From positions 180,442,977-180,506,976 of the forward strand of contig NC_081411.1 in NCBI RefSeq assembly GCF_030272615.1: a DNA stretch of 64,000 nt, written 5' to 3'. The position numbers and the translations under genes are program-made. Origin of the DNA: Cryptomeria japonica (lineage: Eukaryota; Streptophyta; Pinopsida; Cupressales; Cupressaceae). The notes beneath the pieces were generated by a model. The model ran no database searches, had not been told where the DNA came from, and worked only from the letters and a program-made list of their open reading frames with translations. Shown piece by piece: positions 1 through 9,595 of this stretch (positions are counted from its first letter, which is position 1; the number at the start of each line of letters is the position of its first letter).

Positions 1-1145
1 CAACATTTTGTTTTCCTAGAATATGTCGAGCTTCATAACTAAATTGGTTCAAATATTCCTACTAGCAAACATATTTTCCTTGACCATCCTTTCTGCCATG
101 GTCCTTTTATTTGAATGTTAAGAACCTAGTGCAATTTTTTCTTATGAAAAAATTCTTTAGATGCATTAGCTTAAGAGAAAATTTCTTTAGAAATATGATA
201 ATCCCATAAGTTTCTTTGTTAGAAGAAATCCATTTTTTCACCTCAGTTGGAAAGACTCCACTGGCATATTCTGCGATATATTCCTTATCATCCTTGAGGA
301 AATAAAGATGTCCACCCCATGCATTATCTGAAGCATTAGTATAAAGGATGAAATCCTCAGTTGTGGGAACATGTAATACAGGAAGATCTTGGATCTTATC
401 TTGTATTTTTTTGACTGTATCATCATGGATGTGGCTTCACTGCTACTTTCTCTTGGTGAGGAGTTGTTGCAGAGGGTCTATATCAAATCCTGCATTAAGA
501 TAGAAATTATTTACATAATTTAATAATCCTAAGAATCCTTGTAGCTCCTTTTTATTTAAGGGAGGCTGAAATTCAAGGATCTTATTCTTAATATGAGGTT
601 GAACCTCAAGTCTCCCTGAATTAACAATCATTCCTAAAAAATTGCAAGAGTTTGAGCACCATTGAATCTTGGAGAGGGACAAAACAATTCCAAAATTTAA
701 TGCTAACCTATAAAACGTTTCTAGATGATTCTTATGCTCGTTAATGTTTTTCCTAAAAATTAAAATGTCATCAATATAAACACATAAAAAATCTTCACAC
801 CCATGGAAGATCTTGTCCATCTTTTCCTGGAAGTATGAAGGAGCATTCATGAGCCCAAACTGCATTACTATCCATTCAAAGTATCCAAAGAGATAACTGA
901 AGGCAGTTTTATACTAGTCCCTTTCCTTTACCCTGATCTGATAAAATCCTGATTTACAGTCAAATTGGGAGAAAATCTTAGAATTAGCAACCTTCTCTAA
1001 TATATATGATTTATTTGTTATTGGACAAGGGAAAGGAATTGTAATTGCATTTAATGGTTTATAATTTATAGCCATTCTTTTCTTGTTTCTTCTTTTTTTA
1101 GACTCTTTACATACCATAAATGCATAACAATTGAAATCAGAATGA
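1..1145 (-). pseudogene. Endogenous caulimovirid reverse transcriptase-RNase H fragment
   Basis: Reads leftward in one frame through the core of a reverse transcriptase and into an RNase H domain, then leaves the window. Visible motifs are INYKPLN, FDCKSGFYQI, a QFGLMNAP block, the catalytic YIDD, a QPHIKNKI segment followed by LLNYV, and RNase H motifs NASDNAWGG and EYASGVF. The INYKPLN and QPHI motifs, and the AWGG and YASG blocks, are typical of Caulimoviridae (plant pararetroviruses) rather than of Ty3/Gypsy elements. In-frame stops lie at 914-916 and 443-445, and more follow in the RNase H tail, so this copy is dead. No movement protein, coat protein or integrase is visible. The right edge joins CACTA sequence abruptly near 1145. 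An unusual Ty3/Gypsy RT is the main alternative. Confidence 0.75.
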
Positions 1146-1504
1146 GAATGAATAATATACTTCCAACTTTTTTCAATGCACAAGAACACTACCTCATACA
1201 CCAAGTTGAGGAGATTGAATTGTGTGGATCTATACACACTAGGTCAATGTGGATGGTTGAGAGGCACTTGAAATTTTTGAAGGCTTTGGTTTCACAAAGA
1301 GCACATATCGAGGGTTCTATGATGGAGGGATATATGGTATACCAGACTATGGTGTACATTGTTGAATATCTTCCTAAGTTTGCAACAAACATCCATGTAG
1401 ATCCCATTTGGGATCCCAACCCCATTAACAAATTCAAAGGAGAGTACTTGATGGGGAAAGATAGATTGAGGAAAGTGAGAGGTAATTATAAGATGTTATT
1501 GTAG
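1142..1504 (+). pseudogene. CACTA transposase-associated DUF4218 fragment
   Basis: A 120-codon open stretch matches the DUF4218 domain found downstream of the TNP2 transposase core in plant CACTA (En/Spm) elements. Recognisable blocks are LPTFF near the start, HQVEEIELCG, then a WMVERHLKFLKALV segment and an EGSMMEGYMVY segment. These correspond to the family pattern of a conserved VEE-LCGP block, an RWMYP-ER-MKVLKG block and an E-IAE-Y block. The TNP2 DDE core that should precede it is absent, because the sequence changes to a caulimovirid remnant at about 1145. The fragment ends at a stop in 1502-1504. It is probably non-functional by itself. It lies in the same orientation as the clathrin fragment that follows. 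Confidence 0.8.
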
Positions 1505-1683
1505 TTAATTAATTCTTAATCTTCTAAATAAATAGGTTCTAAGTCATCTATTAATTAATTATATAGTTGGTCGAGAGTGGGATGCACTACATTTGTATAT
1601 TGCAAACAATCTTGATTGGATGATGATGTGGATTGAATGATGTCAACATTATGGTCCCACATTAACATGGGAAGGTGTGGGTT

Positions 1684-2535
1684 CATGTTGGTGTATTTTA
1701 TGGAGCATGTATTTTGTGGAACAATTTAGAGGTTGTCCAAGAAGAGAAATCCAAGGAGAAAGAAAAGAAAGATCTTGTTGCTCAATAGGTATGCATTTTT
1801 CTTAATTGAGCCTCAAGGAGCACTTGTTCTATTCTACTGATAGTTTTTAAAAATTCAAATAAATATGTGCCTATTTTGTTTACAGAATATAGAATTTTAA
1901 GAGCATAATTAAGGAAATTATAGAAAATAGCATGCACATTTTTAAGAGCATAATTAAGGAAATTATAGAAAAATAGCATTTTTAAGGAAATTATAGAAAA
2001 TTATGTGCTAACATATTGCACTATATAAAAAGGATAATCTTTACAAGGATGCAATGGAAACTAGTTCTCAATCACGTAATCATGAACTTGCAAAGGAATT
2101 GCTGGAGTTTTTTGTGGAGCAGGTATTTTGTGGAACGAGTTAGAGGTTGTCCAAGAAGAGAAATCCAAGGAAAAAGAAGAGAAAGATCTTCTTGCTTAAC
2201 AGGTATGCATTTTGCTTAATTGAGCCTCAAGGAGCACTTGTTCTACTCTATTGATGGTTTTTAAAAATTCAAATAAATATGTGCCTATTTTGTTTATAGA
2301 ATATAGCATTTTAAGAGCATATAAGAAAATTATAGAAAATAGCATGCACATTTTTAAGAGCATAATTAAGGAAATTATAGAAAAATAGCATTTTTTAGGA
2401 AATTATAGAAAAATTATGTGTTAACATATTGCACTGTCTAAAAAGGACAATCTTTACAAGGATACAATGGAAACTAGTTCTCAATCGGGTGATCATGAGC
2501 TTGTAGAGGAATTGCTAGTGTATTTTGTGGAACAG
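1684..2535 (+). repeat. Tandem duplication, period about 413 bp, of clathrin exon-intron sequence
   Basis: The block from GTATTTTGTGGAAC at 1709 recurs at 2123, and the exon start ATTGCACT at 2015 recurs at 2428, giving a period of 413-414 bp. Copies one and two join the VEQ-ending exon directly to the EEKSKEKE-encoding exon and its downstream intron. The third copy keeps the normal intron after the VEQ codon. Short runs of AATTATAGAAAA within the intron are repeated again at small scale (1910-2000 and 2325-2415). Confidence 0.85.
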
Positions 2536-3021
2536 GTATACAATTGGTAAAACATATAGTTGGTTGTTCTCTCTCACAGGATAAAGTATATTTTAAATTT
2601 TCATTTTGGATTGGGGCATTGAAATGGGGCTTACTTTTGCATTTGGAACTACAGGGTGAGAAATAATGCTTTGCTTCATGTTTGTTCATATGCTATGACT
2701 TGATCAGGCTAGATGTGGCTTTGGAACTTGCCTGGATGAATAATATGATTGACTTTGTGTTTCCATACCTACTTCAGGTTCTTAATATACTATGATGATT
2801 CTGTGATTATTTTAAGTTTCTCTTTAATAAACATTTTAAATCTTCTGCAGAAATAAATATGTGCCTATTTTGTTTACAGAATACGTATGCTCAGCTTCTT
2901 CCCCTTTGCTTTTCCAGCACCTTTAATGCCTGGCATGTGAGGTTTCTTTCAGCCAGGTATGAGTGGAATGGGAATTCCTCCCATGCCAGCTTATGGTATG
3001 CCACCTATGGGTGGCTATTGA
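1684..3021 (+). pseudogene. Clathrin heavy chain C-terminal gene fragment, introns retained, internally duplicated
   Basis: Exon pieces match the C-terminus of plant clathrin heavy chain, the triskelion leg protein of endocytic coats. The best exon (2428-2535) reads [12 protein letters not shown] and ends LLVYFVEQ at a GT donor. An intron with AG acceptor leads to exon 2655-2777, which carries [20 protein letters not shown] and ends PYLLQ. The last exon starts near 2880 with YAQLLPL, shifts frame, and ends in a Gly-Met-Pro-rich tail PAYGMPPMGGY with a stop at 3019-3021. An exon encoding EEKSKEKE occurs twice upstream (about 1735-1790 and 2150-2204) but is missing from its proper place before the last exon. 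Breaks include TAA at 2664-2666, TAG or TAA in both copies of the EEKSKEKE exon and the frameshift near 2910. Retained introns show a DNA-level copy, not a retrocopy. Confidence 0.9.
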
Positions 3022-3098
3022 TGGGATTGAAGAACTTAACGTGGGACACAATTCTTCAATCATACATGGTTTTTTGAGGCTGATCTTCGAGTGGAAAG

Positions 3099-3345
3099 AT
3101 TAGATTGTCAAATTATTTTTATTGTTGTTTGGTTGGTTGATACAAAATAATGAATCTTTAGTATTATTGTATTGGTCAATCACTTCAAATCTTTCCATCC
3201 ACCAAGCATTCGACGCCCAAACAGTCACATGATTAGATTGTCAAATTATTTTTATTGTTGTTTGGTTGGCTGATATAGAATAATGAATCTTTAGTATTAT
3301 TGTATTGGTCAATAAGTGCAAACCTTTCCATCCACCAAGCATTCG
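3099..3345 (+). repeat. Direct repeat of about 113 bp, two copies, probably clathrin 3' UTR
   Basis: Two near-identical copies start with GATTAGATTGTCAAATTATT at about 3100 and 3233 and run through a matching tail ending CCACCAAGCATTCGA. They follow the clathrin stop codon by about 80 bp, so they are most simply a duplicated piece of the 3' UTR or of DNA just beyond it. No coding potential is seen. Confidence 0.75.
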
Positions 3346-4184
3346 ATGAGGATGCTTTATGTTTGACAACATCCTTGTCGGATAAGCAGTAAGAGGGTGT
3401 CAAAATTCTGATGCTCACCCAATTTATTTTGATGACTATCGAGTTTTGCTAATGGCTAAGAAATGAGGGGTCGTCGGAATTCCGATGCCCACCCAATTTA
3501 TTTCGATGACTATTGAGTTTTGTCGATGTCTAAGTAGTGAGGGGTCATCCTAATTCTAATTCCCACCCAATTTTTTTTGATGACTTATCGAGTTTTGCCA
3601 ACACCTGGACCCTCGTACATACAACATCCTCATCAGTGTGGATGTTGTCATAGCCATCGGACATCTGATGGCTAAACTATGACTAGACCGTTTGAATTCA
3701 GACACCCGAACCATCACACATACAACATCCTCATCAGTGCAGATTCCCTCATGTTGTCAAAATTCTGACAGCTACACAATGATGAGGCCATCTAAATTCA
3801 GACACTCAAACCGTCACACATACAACATCCTCGTTGGTGTGGATGCCCTGGTTGCCATTGGAATTTTGATGACTTATCTATTTTTACCAATGGCTAAGCA
3901 TTGAGAGGGCCATCAGAATTCCAATTTATTCTGATGCCTTAGCCATCAGAACATTACCTGCAAGGTGTTGGAATTCTGATGACTTATCAAGTTTTACCGA
4001 TGGCTAAGCGCAGTCATGGCCGTCGTCGAAAGAATCTTTGCCTCTGTCAAAATTTTGATGGTCTTGAGCACCATCAGAATGTCCGACTACAAGTTTTTGA
4101 TGGTGTTTCTCATCGAAAATCTAACGAATTGTAGTCAAAAACCTGACGAACTATCATCAGAATTTGAGGCCAAATGTACTAGTG
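3346..4184. repeat. CACTA subterminal repeat region
   Basis: About 0.8 kb is built from short degenerate motifs in both orientations: ATCAGAATT/AATTCTGATG, GATGGCTAAG, CCCACCCAATTT, and an ACATACAACATCCTC block. The larger unit, about 85-90 bp, is visible three times from 3400 to 3600 (AATTCTGATGCTCACCC, AATTCCGATGCCCACCC and a third degenerate copy). Dense subterminal repeats next to the terminus are the transposase-binding regions of CACTA elements; that role is known for the family and inferred here. Confidence 0.7.
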
Positions 4185-4187
4185 TGA
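4178..4187 (+). other. CACTA 3' terminus and candidate TSD
   Basis: ACTAGTG (4178-4184) is the inverse complement of CACTAGT, the expected outer end of a CACTA terminal inverted repeat. TGA at 4185-4187 would be the 3-bp target duplication. The partner end lies outside the window or is lost, so the duplication cannot be confirmed. Confidence 0.6.
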
Positions 4188-6313
4188 TATTTTGGATGCT
4201 TATGCTAAAATGTTGATTGATGCTCCAATTGATGAGACTGAAAAGTCTTTTGGTACTACAAAGAAAAAGAAGCAAGAGGTGCAAGATAAATTTAATTAGA
4301 AGAAGAGAGAGAAACAACAAGGAAAGGCCAACAAATTTGTTGAACAAGTATCCCAAGACATCAAGGCCCTAATAGATGTTGTTCCGACAAAAGGAAGGAA
4401 GAGGAAAGAGCCTAAAATATTCATTGAGCCTATTCCATCAGACTTTGGAACTGAAGATAACACTCCTTTAGCATTCAAGAGGGTATTGAGGAAGAAAGGT
4501 GAGGAGTCTAAGGAGGAAGCAAGGAAGCAACCCATAAGAAAGGTCACAATCAAGGTACCAGCCAGCCAACCTGTAAAGAAAAGAGCTCCAAAGGAAACAT
4601 CTCATACACCTTCTGCACCATATGGTGCTAGCAGAAGAAAGAAGATGGATGACATAGACCTTGCTATTGTATCCAGTAATGTATCTATAGTCCATCCCAA
4701 GACTTGTGTAGAACTGATAGATGAAATCACTAAGGATGGTATGTTAAAAAATATACAATATTATTATGAGAATTTGGATGATGATGAGAAAAAAGAAATT
4801 GAGGAAGCAGTTTTGTTATACCTAGATATATTTAAGAAGGCATTATTAGAAATTGAGAAGCAAATACCAACATAGCTATATGATAATCTAGATTCTAGTA
4901 GATTATCTACTATGGAGGAGGACAAGAGCTTAAAAATTAAAGAGTTATTAAATACTTGTGGTTCTATTAGTTATTACTCCAAATGAGTTGGATATGACAC
5001 TTGAATTTGCTGATAGAACAATTTTCTATAACAAGCACATGATAATTAGTCTTATGGCAGGCAGGGTTAATTAAATAATCAGTGAAACTCACAAGGCATG
5101 GGTACAATTCTTTGTCGACAACCTTGGTTTCTTCTCTTCACTAAAAGCTAAGACTGAGACTACTGACATCCTAGCTGAAGGAAAAGGCAAAGGTATAGTG
5201 GGTACTCCACCCACAATTTTGAAAGATACTAAGGCATTGGATGTAGAGCCCTCACCAGAATCAAATGTATAGGACAAAGAGGAGAAACTGACAAAAGTAG
5301 ATAATGTACATATACTAGCTGATACACAAAATGTATAGGTTGAGGATACAGTTAATGTGGAACCAACAGTAACAGATACTGCACCAAGTGGTGAAGACAT
5401 TGGTGAAAAAGTGGATGCTATTAAAGGTATTAAACTGTCAGAGGAAAAGGGAGTAGAATCCGAAAGGGAATCGGTAGCGAGAAAATCATTATTGACAATT
5501 GACACCTCCCAGGTAGAGTAGAAGAGCATAACTGAGATGAGTTATACTGATCTCATGATGATTGCAACTTAGAAGATGATGAAGGAAGGACCAGTGAACA
5601 AAGGAATAATTGATCAGTCAATTCCAATTTTGAATAGACTTGTCCTGGAGTGCTAGTTTGACAAAGGTGCAAGCCCATCCGACAAGCTCAAAATAATTAC
5701 TGAGCACATTTCTAAGGATTTTCAATCATTTCAGCAAATATCTAACTGATAGGCATTGGAAAGATTCACTCAAGCTAAGAGAGCCACATTTGATCAGTTG
5801 ATTAAATCAAAGAAGAAAAATATCTCTAAAAAATTGAAGTTAATTGATAATTCTTCAAGGAAATGTACTAATATATACAGAGTATGTTGTAACATAGGAT
5901 TACTTACTACATATATAGATAAAGGGAATAAAGACTTTTAGGATAAAATTGTAGGTATAGTCAATTCTTTTGACACTTCAAATTCTTTGACTACATCTGT
6001 TGATGGGTAGATTTTTGTATTATAAGTTCAAATTTCAGCTCTTGAAAGGAATAGAGACAAAATCATAAGGAGAGATAAAGGGCTCAAAGGGTTGGTTAGT
6101 CCCCGGTTGGACTCCTTGAGTGTACATAAAAAGGAATGCATTGCTATGGTTGGCAAGCCCACACCGATAGAGCTTAAGGAGAAAGAGTCCTATGCTCATA
6201 TGCTTAATGGACTTGTATCTGTATTCGACACATTAAAATCTAGTTGGGACACTTATTTAGAGCTTTTGGAGGAAGCCTATCTGGAAATTTTCAAGTATAG
6301 TCAGCTCCGATAA
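4188..6313 (+). pseudogene. ORF2 of non-autonomous element G, C-terminal half
   Basis: The product is of unknown function. Reading resumes right after the CACTA end with DILDAYAKMLIDAP, which aligns with YDMLEGYASTLIASP in D and ETYAKALLEAL in B. A Lys/Arg-rich stretch follows, then a conserved acidic motif NLDDDEKKEIEEAVLLYLDI, matching D (DDFNDDEKEAVE) and B (TDDKEKVENSVILHLDI). The remainder is rich in Lys, Glu and Ser and ends at 6311-6313 after a predicted helical tail. Many in-frame stops (for example near 4299, 4873 and 5270) and at least one frame change show it is dead. It lacks any catalytic motif I can recognise. The N-terminal half must lie left of the CACTA insertion, outside the view. 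Confidence 0.7.
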
Positions 6314-6569
6314 GGTGTTTTGGGACACATTCTTTGTACAAAATTTCATTTTTCGTCCTAGTTTTTGGTGTTTTTTTTGGAATTAATGTTAAAGGGGGAG
6401 GTATAGGTGAAAAATAAATCCTTGACATCAGGAGATATGTAGTATTTGTATAGATTATGATCACAAATGAATATTCAACTCAGGGGTAGCAATCTCAGGG
6501 TGAAACCGACAGATGGAAACCATTATCATTTTTCACATGAGTGTTGCCATCAATGCCAAAGGGAGATAT
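6314..6569 (+). other. Element G 3' UTR with polypurine tract
   Basis: Non-coding stretch ending in AAAGGGAGATAT (6558-6569), the polypurine tract that would prime plus-strand DNA. GTTGCCATCAATGCCAAA at 6543-6560 forms one arm of an inverted repeat with 6606-6623 inside the LTR. Confidence 0.75.
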
Positions 6570-7427
6570 TGTTAGCAATTGACACTCATTTGGTTGGTTT
6601 CATATGTTGTCATTGATGGCAACATGTTTTGGCTTCATTCTTTGGTTTGGTTCTTCACTGGTAGGAAGGATTCTTTGGGTACCGATATTGGAAGCCGACA
6701 TGATTTACATACACGGTACCAACATTGGAAGCCAACATCATTGGGAGGCCTGACAATCGGCAATTCATTTTGTTATTTATGTATATATGTAATGAGCCGA
6801 CATGTATAATCATTTTTGTAATATCTATGTAAGCCAACATGAGTCATGAAGGATTGTAAGGGTATATAGGTCAGTTGTTAGATCATTTTGTAAAAAAAAA
6901 TTAAAAAATAGAGATATGATGATTTGTAATGAGGATGTTGTGTGATTAGATCAGTAATGCGAAGGTTATTTTAGTAAGGGTTCAGGGTTTCAGAACCGGA
7001 ATAGTCAGAGCTTGAACTAGAACTCAATTAGGCATAGAAGATGCATTAAATGAGTTTAGTTTTATGTTTCATTATTCAAAGTGATTGTAGTTAGCGAGAC
7101 ACCTTTATATTGAGCAGTGTGCTCTAGGCAATAAGCCTTCCTGCATGTGCAGACCCCCATATTATGTAATATCTTTTCATATGGCCAATGAATTTATATT
7201 ATGGGTCACAAATCCCACTGTGGTTTTTCCTCTTTGAGGTTTTCCATGTATAATTTTTTTGTGTTATGGTGTTAATTTGTGTGCTTGGTTCATTGATTTA
7301 TTTACTTATTTCAATTATATATGTACCGATTTATCAGTTGGTGAATGCATGTTTTAATAAGGTTAAAAGTGAACATTCCAGTAGAACATTGATTCACCCC
7401 CACTCTCAGTGTTCTTGGATTCCAACA
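6570..7427 (+). repeat. Element G 3' LTR (858 bp)
   Basis: Begins TGTTAGC just after the polypurine tract and ends TCCAACA, so it has the TG...CA termini of LTRs. Shared family motifs are present: GTCATTGATGGCAAC near the start, a CTAGGCAATAAGCCTTCC block around 7127, TGGGTCACAAATCCCA (7202-7217, a small hairpin), a TTTTTCC...TTTTCCATG block, and TTCACCCCCACTCTCAG close to the end. The partner 5' LTR is not in the window. Confidence 0.8.
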
Positions 7428-8173
7428 GAAAGAAGATGATGAGTTTGAACAACTTGAATCCCTATTTGCTAGAAGAGTACCTAAACGTCTGACATGAAGT
7501 AAGTATGAAAGAAAATTACCTTTTAAATGTTTTGCATGTAATAAGATAGGTCACTTTGCATCTAGATGTCCTAAGAGGAATACAAGATTTGAAGAGAAAG
7601 ATAGATTACCTTTTAGGCCTAACTATGATTATCAAAACAAGCATAAGTATAGGAGAAACAAAGACAAATTGTGTTACTATGTGGATGAGGAAGGTGTGAC
7701 TAATTCTGATGATGAAAAGGCACAAGATTCAGCTAGTGGATCTAGCAATGGAAAGGAATGGGTATTTTTGGCTATCAAGGAAGATTCTTTGACAACTGTT
7801 TTTCAAAATGAGGAAAAAGCCCTTGCTACAAAAATGCAAGACAAGGATGAATGGGTAATAGACAATGGTTGTTCACATCATATGACTGGAGATAAAAGGA
7901 ATTCTCTATATTTGTAAGAATTAGATAGTGGTTTGGTTAGATTTGGAGATGACAAAGCATGCATGATCAAAGGAAGAGGAACTATATCATTGGATGGTAA
8001 GAATAACACTAATAATGTTTATTATGTTAAAAATTTAAGGCATAATATTTTGAGTGTAGGACAGTTGGCGGATAAGGGATTTCAATTATAGTTCAAGGAT
8101 GGAAAATGAAAAATTATTAATAGATGTGGATTGGAGATTGCAACTGGTACATAGACTAAAGATAACATCTTTC
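7428..8173 (+). pseudogene. Element E gag C-terminus, protease and start of pre-integrase domain
   Basis: Starts at EDDEFEQLESLFARRVPK, the same block as in the gag of element F. A CCHC zinc knuckle CFACNKIGHFASRC is encoded at 7528-7569; this motif packages RNA in retroelement particles. The protease region carries VIDNGCSHHMTGDKR, where F and C have VIDSGCSHHM or IIDSGCSHHM. The Asp is kept but the following Ser is Asn. The segment then enters the GAG-pre-integrase region and is cut at 8173 by element D. Stops at several points, such as TGA near 7494 and TAA at 7915-7917, show decay. It continues at 21883. Confidence 0.85.
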
Positions 8174-9298
8174 TGATGAATACTAAGAGGGGGGGGTGAA
8201 TTAGTATGCCAAAAATCTTTGCACTTAAACACTTTACAAGACTAACAGTAAACTAGTAAAATAGTTTAGCAGACAAACTGGTTAGCACACATGCAAACCA
8301 AATAGCAAATAATGCATTCACCCACAAAAGAACAAACACCATAACGCATGAGATTTTGACATGGAAACCCAAATGGGAAAAACCATGGTGAGATGGAACT
8401 CACAAGTAACTATCTATAGAATAGGAACCAGACCGGTTAAGGTCAGATTGTTTAAGGTCTTACAATGTTCTTTATGAGAACATATCCTATTAGGAATCTC
8501 AATCTCTATTAGGAGATAAATCCAATTAAAGACTACTTTACTAGAGGATTTTAGATCCACATACGTGAACCACCTTGTTAGAGGATTTACAAAAGGCTTT
8601 TGGGCCTACCCAGTTAAAGGCTACTGACTTGTCAAAGATGTGAGTAATCAACAAGTGTTTGATCTCACTAATAGCACAGACTGCTTGGTTAGATCCTTGA
8701 TAGCTCGTTCCTAATGCATTCCAACATTACTTCAGTCTTCTACACATTCATATTTTCTCTAACTCCTCAACCACCTTAAACCCTAGCAACAACATAAATT
8801 TTTTCTATATCCACATCAACAACCTAAAACCCTAGAGATGATGTTGTTATAAAGGAATCTGATTTCATGTCGGTCCAATAGGATTACATTACAATTTCCT
8901 AGGTTCAATGAACCTTGACATACTTGGTAACATGACACAAAAAGCACCGTTAAAGTGTCGACACCATCAAACAATCGGTTGATGGTAACTCATCATAGAG
9001 TATTACCGGTTCATACAAAATGCCGATTGCCGGTTTGACAAAAATGAAGACTGGTAAAAATGTGTTATGCTGCTTTAATCCCTCGTACCACTTGGGATCT
9101 ATGAATTGCTTGGGGTCAACATGCTGCTTCAAACCGGGAAACACATTCTGCAAAACACCAATAGTCTAAAGACTATAATACAACATACAGGTTGGAACAA
9201 ATACCAGTTGTGCTCTAACTCATACATATAAAGGGGATCTCAATGCAAGTGTGTGTCCATCAATGACAATCACAACATAAACATCAAAAATGCCAACA
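8174..9298 (-). repeat. Element D 3' LTR (1125 bp)
   Basis: Plus-strand ends are TGATGAATAC at 8174 and TGCCAACA at 9298. The paired copy is 20744-21877. It shows the G-run AGGGGGGGG near 8189-8196, the hairpin GTGAG-ATGGAA-CTCAC at 8388-8403, and a degenerate hairpin array from about 8395 to 8620 (for example ATCTC-TATTAG-GAGAT at 8502-8517). Divergence from the right LTR includes point changes and small indels, so the insertion is not recent. Confidence 0.9.
8395..8620 (-). repeat. Micro-hairpin array in element D left LTR (decayed copy)
   Basis: A series of short inverted repeats follow one another: GTTCT-TTATG-AGAAC (8467-8481), ATCTC-TATTAG-GAGAT (8502-8517), GACC-GGTTAA-GGTC near 8434, and CCTTGTTAGAGG near 8574. 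Arms differ between units but pair with each other. The loop in element sense is of the UAAC/UAAU type. Other units, such as the one near 8520, have lost pairing compared with the right LTR. Confidence 0.6.
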
Positions 9299-9595
9299 AT
9301 CTCCCCCTTTGGCATTGATGGCAACACTTAGGAAAATAAAATTTTGACATCTAAGTGTTTTACAACAAAATCATGCCATTAGCAAAATTGCTCCCCCTAA
9401 GCATATACACTATCTCTTTGGCAATACAATGTATAACAATTTTGCATAAAGAGCATAAACATTGAGATATTCAGAGCATATATCAAAATTTTGATTACCA
9501 GATACTTCTCTCAAATAGAATTCTTCTCCCCCTTTTCCAACAATGACAAAGTACAGCTGAACAACCCTGTTTTCATTTGATATTAAATTAAAAGT
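9299..9595 (-). other. Element D 3' UTR with polypurine tract
   Basis: The tract is ATCTCCCCCTTT on the plus strand at 9299-9310, i.e. AAAGGGGGAGAT in element sense. TTTGGCATTGATGGCAAC at 9308-9325 is an arm of the inverted repeat shared among these families. The rest is AT-rich and non-coding. Confidence 0.75.

Larger units (their letters stand above)
1146..4184 (+). mobile_element. CACTA (En/Spm) transposon remnant, 3' portion
   Basis: The segment holds a DUF4218 fragment, a clathrin heavy chain fragment, about 0.8 kb of subterminal direct and inverted repeats, and ends in ACTAGTG at 4178-4184. That end is the inverse complement of a CACTAGT start, the expected CACTA terminus. The reading frame of element G resumes immediately after 4184, with TGA at 4185-4187 as the candidate 3-bp target duplication, so the CACTA copy sits inside G. 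The 5' terminus is not in the window: sequence left of about 1145 is caulimoviral. The element was either truncated or itself interrupted there. Between 1505 and 1684 nothing was recognised. Confidence 0.75.
4185..7427 (+). mobile_element. Element G: non-autonomous LTR retrotransposon, 3' part
   Basis: The visible part comprises the second half of an ORF2-type coding region, a 3' UTR with a polypurine tract, and a complete 3' LTR. No protease, integrase or reverse transcriptase occurs between the ORF2 and the LTR, as in elements B and D. The left part is cut off by the CACTA copy ending at 4184. The right end at 7427 is followed by GAAAG (7428-7432), where the gag frame of element E begins. 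The homologous gag of element F contains the same GAAAG uninterrupted, so G lies inside E and GAAAG is the likely 5-bp target duplication. Confidence 0.75.

Noticed and set aside
2474-2689. Minus-strand 71-codon stretch
   Set aside because: Antisense of clathrin exon-intron sequence that matches the known protein on the plus strand.
5089-5529. Minus-strand open stretch of 146 codons, Ser/Thr-rich
   Set aside because: It is the antisense of ORF2 of element G, whose plus-strand frame matches ORF2 of B and D; composition reflects the complement of Glu/Lys codons.
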